The notes beneath the pieces are model-generated. The model saw nothing but the letters and a program-made list of their open reading frames with translations, did not search any database and had not been told where the DNA came from. From Panagrolaimus kolymaensis (Eukaryota; Nematoda; Chromadorea; Rhabditida; Panagrolaimidae), in contig JAJQJQ010000002.1 of assembly GCA_028622995.1 (NCBI GenBank), positions 3,410,001-3,474,000 of the forward strand: a DNA stretch of 64,000 nucleotides, written 5' to 3'. The position numbers and the translations under genes were made by a program. Positions 47,216 to 60,306 of the stretch are shown here, one piece after another (within the stretch, counting starts at the first letter, position 1; every line of letters begins with the position of its first letter).

Positions 47216-50200
47216 TTCTGTATGTATAAGCCAATAAACATCATCGACGCTAAATCGAACTTGGATATTAGCAAATTCCATCTTGTTGATTTTCAAGCTT
47301 CGCGTTTATCACCTTTTATAACCAATATAAATTTATTTACTTCTCTTTTGTGTGTAATCTTGAACTTGGATTATTCGATTTTTTTGTAAAGCATCCATTC
47401 ATATATTTGTCAAGTTCGCTATATTTTATTTGGAATTTTAAATAAATTTTTTGTAAGAAAAAACATTTGTATGTAACAAACTTTCACAAACGATAGCATT
47501 TTCTATTGGCACATTACTGACGGCATGACTAACACACATAAAAAAGGATTTTGAAGAAGCGGCGGCGATAAAATAAAATGAAAGGATCAATCAGAAAATA
47601 CTTTTTTCCATACCCGCAAATTTTAGAATCAAAGAGAAAATGAAGGATTTTTTTGGCATTTGACGAGCATTTCACCGTTACAATTCATCATGGTTTTCAA
47701 CCCTGTAATTCAATTTTCAGGATTTTTAAAATCTTTTTTGCGTGAAAATCCTTTATTTTTTTATATCTAAAATCAAACTAGAAAAAAATGTAGCAGCATT
47801 TGATTTTTAATGTGATAATGTGATTTCCAAGGTTTAAATTACTTTGATTTAACTAAACTTTTTTTAATACTCAAAAAAAGTCCGAAACATACCTTCTCTT
47901 TTTTATTTTATACTGAATAGTCATTTGTGCTTTGTGTTTTTTTTAAATTCCAGAAGTCTCTCCTTAAAACAATTTTGAAAAGAGAAGCAAGCAACGATGG
48001 TCTCAATTTCCTTTAATTTATTTTTTTCGCGCAACCCCGCTTCACTGACCATCGTCGCTTCAAACAAGTGCAATTACAAAAAAATATGGAATAAAAGAAT
48101 GAAATGCTGATGCTAAGTGATGATGAAAAGAAATAAGAAAAAGAAAAAAAGAACTAACCATTAATAAAAGCGAACGGATTTCATGCATAGGTAAAAATGA
48201 ATGACTTACTCCTCCTCATTCACTCATTGATGCAACCTAAATTATCTTACACTTGCATGCTTTTTCTTTCCATCTTTTTTGTTTCTAATTTTTTGTGGAT
48301 TTTTATTTAGCGCGTAATATAATTATGAATTTGTATTGCCCGTTTTTATTTTTTTAGGACGATTTTTTAGAAATTATATGTTTTCAAATGTTTTATAACT
48401 AAACTGTGTGTTTTTAAGAGAAATTTTGGTTTTTTTGAGAGTATAATATTCTTCAAAATTCCAACAAAGTTACAATAATATTTCATACAAAACAAAAATA
48501 TCAAAACTGTTGCTGAGATTTTTTTTCCATTCTATAAAAACAATGAAAAATAACTTTTATTTTCGGCAAGTAAAAATCTAAACATAAGGTCAATTAAAAG
48601 AATTCCCATTGTTCTTATTTCCCTTCTATATTTTCTCTCATTCTTTTTTGTTGGAGTGAGTCCATGTTCATTTACCGTTAATGGCCACTTTTTTTTTGAC
48701 GGAAAAAAGGAAAGGCTGGCTCATTGTTTTTTTTTTTGATCCGACCAAATTGTCTTTCGCTCATATATGTATTGGCGGATATTGTTTCGCTCGTTGTCAT
48801 TGGAAACTACTCTCGAATAAACAGAACTTTTCAGCTTTGTTTTAAGCTGCTGCCGTTTTTTGTATTGTTTTAATATAACTTTAGCTTGAAATAATTATTA
48901 AAATATTACTCTTCTAAGCGGTATCTTTTTTGAATCTCTTTAGAAATGGTGGCTTTGTGAAGATAATCTTCCGCAATTTTTTTGAGACCAAACTTTTTGA
49001 ATCCTCTTTTCTGAAACTTTTTCCGAAACTAATTTGCATAAAATCCGTTTTTCAATCGCGCAATACTTTTTTATTCGGTTTTTTATATTGGAAAAAAGAA
49101 TATTTTTCGAAAGAAAAGAAAAAATATTGTTTGCTTCTTATTTTTTTCTTTCTCTCCCCAAACTCATGCCAATGCTTCGTCTTCTTCACCTTTTCCATCG
49201 TCGTTTTCTTTTTGGTGATGCCGAGATCGTTAGCATGTTTTCTTCTCATCTTTGTGTTTGTGTATGTGTAAATACCACATAAGCGAAACCAAAACCATCA
49301 TTCCTTTGCATACATATTTTTTAACACAGCGGGAACTCCTCTTTTTTCTTTTCTTTTTCTCGGCGCTAAGAAAAATAAATCGAGCACTCTTTTGGTGGTT
49401 GGCATAGTCTTATCGGTTAAATTTAATCAGAAAATAACGCCATGATGACCTTTTGGCCCATTTGGAATTTTTGACGACCTGTTTCCGGCCACTTGTTTTC
49501 TTTCCTTCATCATTCACTTTTTCGCCTTCCCATTTTTATGTTAAACACTTCTTTTTTCAAATAAGAGTTTTACAGAAGATTATGAAAAGATTTTTACCGG
49601 TTTTTTACAGCTTTAAATATCTTACTACAACAAAATGACAGCTGAATTTCATTCTTTTTCACTTTTTTTTACGGTTAGGATGTCACACTTAAATTCGCCT
49701 TTTTTTCCAATGTATAACCAAAAACCCTTTTTTGATATTTTCTTAAGCTGATTTGAAAGTATTCTAAAATGAATAATTCGCTGTAACCATGAATCTTGTA
49801 GTAATTATTTTTGTAATCTATTTAATTTTTACCATCATAAAATTAATCGAATTTTAAAAGTTTATTTGAACTTTATTTTTTTTTAATTTAACTTCAGACA
49901 CTTCCGAAAATGAATGAAAAACAACAATTTTTTTATTCATCCTAACTTTTTTATTAGCAATAATTTTAATTTTTTCTTTGTGGTTTTCTTTTGAAATATT
50001 TATTTACTAAAACCTTCTACATAAATAAAAAAAGAACTGTTATAATAAATTCTCGCAAAAGAATAGTTATTTTTGATCAAGAGCAGGCGATAACTTTTGG
50101 TGACCTTCACCACCAGCATCAACATCATCAGCTACTGGGTCGTCGTCGTCGTCGCGCAATGAATCCAATTTGATTACACTTTTTTATATTTCCATTTCTT

Positions 50201-51656
50201 TCGGGCGTGGGCTTTTTTAATGACCTCTTCTTCTTCTTTTTATCCTTCTTCATCTGAAACACTGACCCAAAGTTTTTTTATGCATGACTCAAGAAAAAGT
50301 TTTTGTTTGAAAAATTTAGTTAATTTTTATGTTTTTGTTTTTACATACTTTTTGAAAACCAACAACATCAAAGTGAGATTCAATTTTAATCGTTACTTTT
50401 GTATGTACTTTTTTTCTTCACCTATTGTTGTTAGATTTGTTTCAAATTCTGTGAGGATAGAATAAAAATGGAGAGAATAGAGTCCATTTTGTTGCGCAAG
50501 AATGATTTTACGGGACACATGCGTGGCTGGCGGCGCCTCATTCAATTGTAGAGAGGATGAGGATGATTATGACTGAACTTTATTTCCAACTTTTTCTTTT
50601 TTGGATAATACCCAAAAAATATTTTGCAAATAAATAAAATCCAATTTTTAAATTCGTAACTTTTTTACTCTATCCTTTTTCAAAATATTTTTTAATTATT
50701 TTAAAACCACAATGATAAGTAAATAAGTATGTTCATAGGTACTTTGACGTTGCATACTTATTTTTACCTTTCTTTGATTACTTACTTACATTCTCATTTG
50801 GTTTTGCTTCGGTACCTTTTTCTACCTTTTTTTATATTTCATAGCTGCTTTTGTCCTTTTTTTGCGATGGATGGCAAAGCAAAATAATCTCTCAAAATCT
50901 CAAGAGCTTCAATGTCCGTACACGGGAGGTTACCGCTCTTCTCTTTTACTACCAAAAAACGACGACAATACGAAGAGGGGAGTAAAAAAAGAGGACTACC
51001 CAAAACTTATTGTTGAAAAAAAAGCAGGCGATCTCTTAAAGCCGAAAAAGGGAGGATAGTCGAAATCTCCCTCATCTTTTTTTTGGTTGCTTACATTTAA
51101 TATATTATTTTCTCTTTACTTTTACTTTTCTCGTAAAAAAGATTTCGTGTTTGAACATTAGCACATATAGTTTAGTTTGATGATGATTCTCTCAGCTCCG
51201 AGTCAATAATAATGAGAGACAGAAAACAACTGGTATCACTTAAAAAAGCGCAGCCAATAGATTTTTTAAAATGCTTAAATCTTTTTTCTTTTATATTTTT
51301 TCTTGCAAAAAAATAAACCACCCAAAAATGGGTTTAGAGTTTTCAAGCATAAAAAAGGTAAAGCGATAATGAGTCGCTCTCCGTTTTTTTTTATTTTAGT
51401 TTAAAAAATGGATTGACTAATCTCCTTTTTGGCGGTCGTCGTTATTTTGTTTCTGGTGTCTCATTTTCAATACTGCTTTTTTTCTGTTTTTTTTATTCCT
51501 TGCGCAATTTGTTTTTGGTTACTATTTTTTTTAATTTTCTGATGCAAGTAATTGAAACAATTGATTTAATATTTTTGCAGGTTTTCCAATAAAACTTATT
51601 CGTCCCTGTTGCTCTATGCTGATCGAAAGAGTGTTATTGTGCCGGCAAGATTCGAG
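47216..51656. other. AT-rich intergenic region, no supported gene
   Basis: About 4.4 kb of T/A-rich sequence between the Argonaute and Crumbs genes. The longest frames are F/K/S-rich and show no domains. A TTTTTGCAG site ending near 51580, some 78 bases before the Crumbs ATG, could be a 5' UTR or trans-splice acceptor. No repeat element was recognised. Confidence 0.6.
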
Positions 51657-54600
51657 ATGACAATAATATTACCCTCGTCGCCGGCACTTTTTATTAAAAT
51701 TATTTTTATATTTGTATTATTAAATTGTAAAGGTATGATTTTATGGAGATTATAATGAACATGATATAAAAGATTTGGAGTTAAAGTAATTACTGCTAGC
51801 GATTTAGCTTTAATGAATTCATTTTCAAAAGCATTAGAGTTTGAAAAAAAATTTAACCAAAGTTTCCAATCTAAATTTTTGAAACACTTAAAAAATTATG
51901 ATTCTTTATTCCCTGTTATTTTCCTATAATTTCAGAAGCATTTTCAAAACGTAATTGCGCTTCCAATGTTTGTTTCAATGGTGGCACTTGCGTGGTTGAT
52001 GATGCTGCGGGTGTTTTCCAATGTGAGTGTCGAGCTGGGTTCTCAGGAACTTTATGTGAAACAGCACTTGATTGCTCATTAGATTGTCGAAATGGTGGTC
52101 TTTGCTCATTTGATACATTAAACAACGAAAGATGCGAATGTCCTGAAGGCTAGTTTTTATGATCCAATCTTTTTTTCCCAAAAGAAAAAAGTTTCAATCA
52201 AAAGTTTGAAGAATAAGAAAAACTGAATCAAATAATTTTTTTGATTTCAAATTTCGGGTGAAATTTAAAACTTTTTTTTCAATTCAAACGAAAATAATTA
52301 TAATACTGTTTTTTGCACAACTTTTTTTATAAATTGCGAAAACTTTTTTATTGAAATTTAATATCTTTGAACAAATTCTATTTTCAGGTTTTACGGGAGA
52401 TTTGTGTACTGCAACAGCTGATTGCCAAGTTACCGGATGTCTTGAAGGCGAAATGTAAGCAGATTTTGATTATCATACAGAAAATTATAAAGAATTATTT
52501 TTATCTTCCTAAAACCTTTTAAGCAATCGATGATAAAATTTCGTTTAATTTCAGTTGTTTCTTAGACCCATCAATTTCAAAATGGGCATGTGTGATTGAT
52601 CACTGTGAACGTGAAACTCCATGCTTACATAATGCTACATGTCGACCAACTCGAGAGTCTTTTATTTGTGAATGTGAAATTGGCTTCAGCGGAAAACGGT
52701 GTGACATCGATATTGATGAATGCCAAGCCCAAGATCCATGCAAAAACAATGGAAAATGTGTGAATCAACCTGGAAGTTTCCGTTGTAATTGCCTTCAAGG
52801 ATATGATGGAAATGTTTGTGAACAAAGAATTGGATTTTGCGTCCAAAATCCTTGTGGCATTCATGGTCAATGTATTGATGAAGATTCACAATATCGATGC
52901 GAGTGTCAATCCGGTTGGACGGGAACAAATTGTGAAATCAAATCATCAGAAATTTGTGAATGTGATAACCCCAATCATGAATGCATAATCAAAAATGGCA
53001 AACCCACATGCGAATGCCCTTCAGGAACTCAAGGCTCTAAATGCGATGAACCGATTGATCTTTGCGCTAGTGAAAATAAATGCTCAAATGGTGGTCAATG
53101 CATTGCGAATGGAAATTCAACATTTTGTATTTGTCCATCACAATTTACAGGAACATTTTGTGAAACTAAAATTGATGATTGCTTAGTAGATGAAAAGCCA
53201 TGTCTTAACGGAGGTAAATGTATTAAAAGTGAACAAAGTAATGGAATTGAAAACCGCTGCGAATGTAGTGGAAGATTTATGGGAAAATGGTGTGAACAAA
53301 TGAGATTAAATGCTCATTTAAATTCCACTAACAGTGGTGTGCCAAGACAATGTCCCAAAAATTTCTGTAAAAATGGAGGTAAAATATTCTTGTTTGAGAT
53401 TTCTTTTTACACAAATGTTTTAGGCAAATGCAAGCTTGATAAAGGCCACCCAAAATGTGAATGTTTGAACTTTAGTTTTGCGGGCGAAAAATGTGAAAAG
53501 CGTGTCGCCACTGATCTTTGCAATCCCAATCCATGCCTCAATGATGGTCAATGCCATTCAAACGGGACAACCCTATCATGTTTCTGCCTTGAAAATTTCA
53601 CTGGATCTCGTTGTGAAATTCCATGCAAATGTGGCTCTAATGAATTATGTCGAGAATCTATTCGTAATCCTGGTGAAGCTGAATGTCTTACGGTACCTGA
53701 ACCTGAAATTATTATACCTGATAACATTCAACCCGATTTTCCTATTGAAACCACTAATGAAGTTATTGAAACTACAACCATAGTTGTTGTGACCACTCAA
53801 ACTATTCCAACAATAAAACCTTCAACTAATTTTCCCCTTCCACCTTTGACTTTATTAACCCAAGATAATGAAACTGAAGTGACATATCCTTCAACAGTCT
53901 CATTCATAATCAGACCCACCACTCCTTCGACTATGGAACCTTCTCTAACCTCATCAAAAACATCTGTGACTCATATTTCTTCTTCAACCAAAGAAATTAT
54001 CACTGAAAGTTTTGATGAATTACTTGTGAGTTTTGTATCGTTTTCCTCTCCTTTTATCACTTACCCTTTTCTTAAATCTGTGTAAAAGAAAAAGTTTTTT
54101 AATTTAAAATTTTCTTTTTTTTTTAGAATGTTACCTCATGTGAAAGTTGTGTAAATGCTCAAAGATGTATTCAAATTGAAAATCGTTTTGTGTGTTTATG
54201 TAACGAGGGATACACGGGTGCTTATTGTGATGAATCAACGAATGCTTGTTCGACAGTATCCTGTAATAATGATCAAGTTTGTCGTGTTCAAAGAACCGGT
54301 TCTGTTGATCTTCCTCAATGCGCATGCGCAACTGGATTTTTTGGAGTCAATTGCCAGGAAGCCACCACGGCATCATTCAAACCTTCGTCGATATTAATTT
54401 ATCAACTTCCAGCGATTCAAAAACCCACTAAAGATAATGAATATAGTCTAATATTTTCATTTCGAACTACTGTATCCAATGTTCATTTTATTGCAGGAGA
54501 AAATTTATTTGGTAAACAGCAATTTTCATTAAGCCTTCATTCGGGCTTTCTAACCATATTCTTAGCTGCAACGTCTACAACAGTTAATGATTTGCCTTTG

Positions 54601-57600
54601 GATGATGGAGAATGGTATACTATTTGGTTTAATACTTCACAATCAAGAGTTACTATTGAAATTGAAGATGCTAATTCTGGTTATATTTTGACTCAAAAAC
54701 AAATTCAAACCAAACCTTTAAGTATTTACACTACTCGCATTGGCAGAGTTAATGAAGATGGCTTCACTGGATGTTTGAGAGATGTCTTTGTGGATCGTCA
54801 ACTTGTTGATCTTCTCAGTTCTGATCGATCTGTTGATATTGAAGCTGGATGCAATCGAAAAGATCAATGCAAACCTGAAACTTGTGCTAATAATGCCACA
54901 TGCATCGATTTATGGGATTCATTTCGATGTGAATGTGTTCGACCATTTTTAGAACCTCAATGTATTAATCAACTTCGAGAAGTGACACTTGGACATGATA
55001 ATGCTTCATCAATAATAGAATATTCCATTGATGGAAATGATTCAAAAAGCATTCGACAAAAAACTGATATCTCATTTTTGTTTCGAACTAAAAATGAGAA
55101 TGGAGTTATCGCATTTTTGGGTAATCGTAGCGATGATGATGATTCAGTTGGAACTTTTCTTAGCATCGAAATTATTGATGGTAAAATTGTTGTTAATGGA
55201 CGTTTGGGAGGAAAAAGAGTTGTAAGTGAAAAATGTGAAAAGCAAGTAAATGATAATAGAGTTCATTTGATTGAAATTCAAAGAAATGGAAATGAGCTAA
55301 GAATTAAAATTGATGGAAAACAAGATGCAATGTTACAATTTAAACATCCATTTGAACATCCGCTTCTCGCTGATTCTTTAGTTCTCGGCGATCGAACCAG
55401 CATTAAACAAGCAACTTTCTCGTCGCCAATTCAAAATTATTTTAAAGGCACTCTTCAAGATGTAAGAATTAATGGCAAATCGATAATTCTCGCTGATGAT
55501 CCACTATCTTTCTCACTTGAAACATTTGGTCAAAAACAAATTGATCAAAATATTCTTGAAGGTACTGTAAGCGATGACGTCTGTGCTCAATTAAAGCCAT
55601 GTTTGCATGGAAAATGTTTCAACACTTTTAATGATTTTCAATGCCAATGTGAACCTGGGTGGATTTCGTTGAAATGTTCAGAGAAGGATTACTGTGTAGA
55701 TAAACAATGTCAATTTGGGTCAAGTTGTCAGAATTCTCATGGAGGTTACATATGCATTTCTACTGCTTCATTTTACCCAACATCGGTGGTTAAATATTCA
55801 TTAAAACTTCCTGAAATTATTTCTCCTCCATCACCAGATACAAATTTTACCATTCAAGTTCGAACACGATCCAAAACAGGACAAATATTTAAATTGGTAA
55901 ATTTGACTAATTTTAAAATAAAATAAAAATAATATTTTAGCAAAGTTCGACAGATTCCATTTCCATTATTCTCACCGAATTTGGTATTGATGTTGTTTAT
56001 AGTAATTCAACCAATTCTATCCGAGATCCCTTAACTGTTCCTATAGCTGATGGGCAATGGCATACTTTCAATATTCGAGAACAAAATTCTAAACTTTCTG
56101 CTGAATTTGATAATTCTTCATCCACCCCATTATTGGCACCCTTTACCCTTAGTCGCTTTGGTATTGATAAAAATGCTCGATTGATTATTGGGAAAGGCTT
56201 TAACACCACTGGGTTCAAAGGTTGTATTCAGAAAGTTGTATTCTCAAATTTCCCAGAAATTTCATTCTTATCTAAAGATGTCTTTGCTGGAAACCTTAAT
56301 TCTGTTTCACATTTTATTCCAATTCAAAGAGAAAATATCAAAGCAGATGGTTGTCATTCAACTGAAGTTTGTGGGGCAATGAATCCATGTAAAAATGGCC
56401 AATGCATCGATCATTTTTATTTGAAAGAATGTCGATGTATATCTGGATTTGAAGGTGAATTTTGTGAAAGAAATAAGGATGATTGTGCGGGTCAAGAAAG
56501 TTGTGGATCAAATGGAAAATGCGTGGATGGAATTGCAGATTTCAAATGTAAATGCAAACTCGGCTTTAGTGGAGAGAAATGTGAAGATTCCATAGATTTT
56601 TGCCGTCAAAGCAACCCCTGCCAAAATAATGGTAAATGCGAAAATGTTCAAAATGGAACCTATACGTGCTTATGCGATGATCAATATTTTGGTCGACGTT
56701 GTCAACAAAAGCGTTCAATCAATTGTGCATCGAGACCTTGTGAAAATGGTGGAACATGTCGTGACACTCAAGATGGCATCGAATGCCATTGCGCTCTTGG
56801 ATTTGAAGGCCAACTTTGTGAAGATTCCATAGATGCATGTGCTTCCATTCCATGTAATAATGGCGGTATTTGTAACACTAATGATACTGGAAATTTTAAA
56901 TGTGAATGCCCACCTGAATTCAGTGGTGAAACTTGCAATGATTTTGTTGATATTTGTCATTTCTCTGGCCAATCTTTCTGTATGCATGGAGCTTGCAAAA
57001 ATATTTTCGGTGCCGCTATTTGCACATGTGATGAAGGATATGAAGGTAGTCGATGTGATATTGATGTAGATGAATGCGCCGAATTTCCTTGTAGCAATAA
57101 CGGAACATGTGTGAATACTGCTGGAGGTTTCCGTTGCGAATGTGCGCCATTTTATCTTGGAGCACGATGTGAAACTGCAGGAGTTTGCTCAACACAGCCA
57201 TGTCTTCACGGAACTTGCATTCAACATTCAGCTAAAGAACACTCATGCAATTGTGAAAAAGGATATGAAGGTAGTCGATGTGAAGAACAAATTGATTATT
57301 GTAGAGATGAACCATGTCTCAATGGAGCGACGTGCATGAAACTAATTGGTGGATTTAAATGTCAGTGCATTGCTGGCTTTACAGGCGATACATGTGAGAC
57401 TGATATCGATGATTGCGTTAATGGAGCATGTGCAAATGGTGGAAAATGTTTGGATCGAGTAAATGGTTTTGAATGTGCTTGTAATGGCACTGGCTTTAAA
57501 GGTGCACAATGTACAGAAGATATTAATGAATGCTCACCCCAATTAATTTCCTCGCATTGCGTCAATGGACTTTGCAATAATATTCCTGGAGGATATAAAT

Positions 57601-58221
57601 GTCAATGCGAAAAAGATTTCATTGGATCCAAATGTAACATGGTAAACCCATGCCTTCCAGATGCCCTCAATCGAACCCTCCACAATTGCATCCATGGAAA
57701 ATGTACGAATCCCATTGTCGTCCAACTTACAAGTGGTCGAGAAGTTGCTCAACATGAATGCGATTGTTTTGAAGGGTATACAGGACCACAATGCACTCAT
57801 CAAATGGAAAAACAATATTCAATTCCTATTGGTTATATTGCAGGCCCTCTGGTTGCTATCCTCGTGATTCTTTGTCTCCTTGGTTGCATGTTATTCTTCT
57901 TCGTGGCACGAAGCAAGCGAGCCAATCAAGGCCATTATTCTCCTTCAACTCAAGAAAATACTGGTGTTGGTGGATCTCGAATGCAGGTTTGTAAATTTAT
58001 TTATTTACTGCCCATTTAATAACTTGTCTCAACAGCTTTTTTATAAAACCAATTAATCAAACTGTGTTTTCTCCCTGGCAATAAATATTCGGCTTTGGCT
58101 TTCCCATTTTACCTTTTGATGCTTAATAAAATAATTTTTCAGCATTTTTCAGATGTTCACAATGGAGGCACAAAAAATCCAACTTCCACCGAACAAATCT
58201 ATGCCGGAACGACTCATTTAA
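51657..58221 (+). CDS. crb: Crumbs apical polarity protein
   Basis: Predicted 1888-aa type I membrane protein that specifies apical membrane through a FERM/PDZ-binding tail. The eight exons are 51657-51732, 51936-52148, 52388-52454, 52555-53378, 53424-54025, 54127-55896, 55941-57986 and 58153-58221, all in phase. A signal peptide is followed by about 11 EGF modules, a Thr/Ser/Pro-rich stretch (~508-594), then three laminin-G domains (first at ~674-835, third at ~1145-1330) separated by EGFs, about a dozen more EGFs (DIDECQ, DVDECAEF, DINECS), a TM helix at ~1812-1837 and a ~50-residue tail. The tail has the FERM motif ARSKRANQGHYSPSTQE and ends PERLI, the ERLI PDZ ligand of Crumbs. Intron 2 (52149-52387) starts GC. 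A second acceptor 10 nt upstream of the last exon would give another tail. Confidence 0.95.
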
Positions 58222-58305
58222 AAAGACAAGCTCCTCCACCACCACCAGCTTCAAGTGTTGGCACAACATGGGCATTCACAGTTCATCAGGATGAAACATT
58301 GTAAA
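58143..58305 (+). other. Alternative last exon of the Crumbs gene
   Basis: The acceptor ending at 58142 is TTTTTCAG, as good as the one ending at 58152. Using it keeps the frame open for 53 codons: HFSDVHNGGTKNPTSTEQIY, then a basic/proline-rich part (KRQAPPPPPASS) and the end TVHQDETL with a stop at 58303-58305. This tail replaces the ERLI ligand with a polyproline stretch and an ETL end. Whether it is used is not known; the canonical ERLI reading is preferred because it is conserved. Confidence 0.4.
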
Positions 58306-60306
58306 ATTCATCTAAAAAAAGCTTTTATCCTAAAAATTTGCTTTGATTCTCTTAATTCAAGTCTTGTTAAACGGGTGCTTTTATAAATCGAAATTTTTGT
58401 TTTAAAATATTTAATAAAAAGTTAATTTAAAGACAATTTTTTAATATTATAGAACAAACAAATCATGTTTAAAACATTTTTAAAAGTGTGAAAAAAAATT
58501 CAGAAAATTGTCATCCATATTAAAATTTTAATTTTTTTTTATTTATTTTTAAACTTTAAAGCTTATAAATTATCTGTTTTTTTTCAACAAAATTATGAAT
58601 GAATCACGTGTTGCTTTTTTATGGTAGAATAAACCTCACAAATTTAAGAAAAAATTTCTAATAAACTCGAGAGAGCAGGCAAGCAGCATTTGTCCAAAAA
58701 GTAAAACATCTGGCTTCAAGCTTTCTCTCAATGCATTTTTTTGTTGATGCTGGTTTCAATTCAATTCGAAGAGAATAATGTCCAAAGCTCAGAAAAATAA
58801 AAGAAGCGACAGCTTTCTCTTTTCAGTTGTATGCTCGCTCCTCTCCTGTGTTTTTTTTCTTGGCTGCTTTCATTTTAAAGCATTTTTGGCATTTTCTCTT
58901 TTATTTCTTCTGGGTAAAAAAAAAATGGAGACGAAAGAACAATTTTTTTCGGCATTTTTTTTTGTTGCTTTCCACCCGCCGCCGCCATGCGCTCCCATTC
59001 CATCTCTTTTTTATTTTTCCATGAAATCCAAGGCTACTTTCAATTTCAACGTTTTTTTTTGAATTTTATTATTCGGTCGGTTTCTTAATCATTTTTTTTA
59101 AATATGCTTAAAAATTTGTAGAAACATTCTTCCGGTTTATTTTTTTAATATTTAATATTAACAGTGTCAGCTTTTTTATTCATTAGCATTTCCATTGTTC
59201 CGTTTCAATAAATTTCTAACAAATTTCTATAAAAATTTAACAATAAATAATTGTACTTTTTCCACACCTTTTTGTCGACAAAAAATAATTATATTTTTGC
59301 ATGAGTTTTCATTTTTATTCCCCAAAGTTTAAATTGAAGAAAAGAAGCTTTTGTTATCATTTATATTCTGCCTGTGCTTGCACCTTTCTTAATCCTTTAC
59401 TAATCTCTCTCAATTATTACTCATTTTTTTTTATTCTTTATTATTTTGTAAAGAAAAAGCTTTTTCCCTTTTGGCATTTTTTCAAGTTTTTTCAATTACC
59501 CCTTTTAGAGAATCTTTTTTGCAATTTCTTTGAATTAGCTTTTATGATTTGTGAAAAATTGAATAATAAATAAACTTATTTAAATTGAATTTACTTATAT
59601 ATTTTTATTGCTTTCATTTTAGGCAAAGAAAAACTTCTGACGTAAAAAAGGTCACGAAAAAAATTGTAGAAAAAGGAGGGATATGAATCCCTAAAACACT
59701 TTTTTCCATTTAGCAAGGCGAGCAGGTGTTTTTCCCTTATTATATTTATTTTTGCCTTTCATGTTTTATGAAATGATTGAAGAGCTTGAAAGTAATTGTA
59801 AGTTTTTTAACTTCATCTTTTGACTTTTATAAAATGTTTTTGAAAGTTGCTTGCTTTTAAACTTTCAAAATGTTTTTAAATTAATTAAGTTTGAGGAAAA
59901 AGGGTGAAAGCGACAGCGAATGGATTTTAAAAGCCAAATAAAATGAAAATATGATAAAAAATAAAAATGCGGAAGCGGAACTAATAATAAAAAAGTCATG
60001 GAGTTAAATACTAACTGCTTTGAATTTTTTTTATTAATTCCTTGTTCGGTTTTTTTTTTTGCTTTATGGTATCAAACCTTGTTTATTACACATTTGGCTT
60101 CCACATTTATTTTCGTATTTCTAAAAAACTTTGATTTATTTTTTCAATTCTCATTTTCTATCCAACATTTTCAATCCAATTTGCAAGGTCGCTTGGACTA
60201 AATAGACTCACAAAAAAATGCCACATAAAATTGCCCATTCTCGAATCATCCAAAAGTGTTATAAAAACCATTTTATTCTTTGGTCGTTTTTTCAGCGATT
60301 CATAGA
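58222..60306. other. AT-rich intergenic region, no supported gene
   Basis: About 2.1 kb of T/A-rich sequence after the Crumbs gene. AATAAA-like signals near 58410 could end its transcript. No domain-bearing frame or repeat element was recognised. Confidence 0.55.
60287..60295 (+). promoter_or_regulatory. Candidate trans-splice acceptor before the protease gene
   Basis: TTTTTTCAG ends 11 bases before the ATG at 60307, with no upstream in-frame coding exon. A strong acceptor immediately before a start codon is the usual arrangement for spliced-leader addition in nematodes. A short 5' UTR intron is the alternative. Confidence 0.45.

Noticed and set aside
50871..51059. 62-codon plus-strand frame starting MAKQNNLSKSQEL, Lys-rich
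   Set aside because: Low complexity, no recognised domain and no exon partners.
58095..58142. Extension of the last Crumbs frame upstream of the acceptors (FPFYLLML...)
   Set aside because: This is intron sequence; both usable acceptors lie after it.
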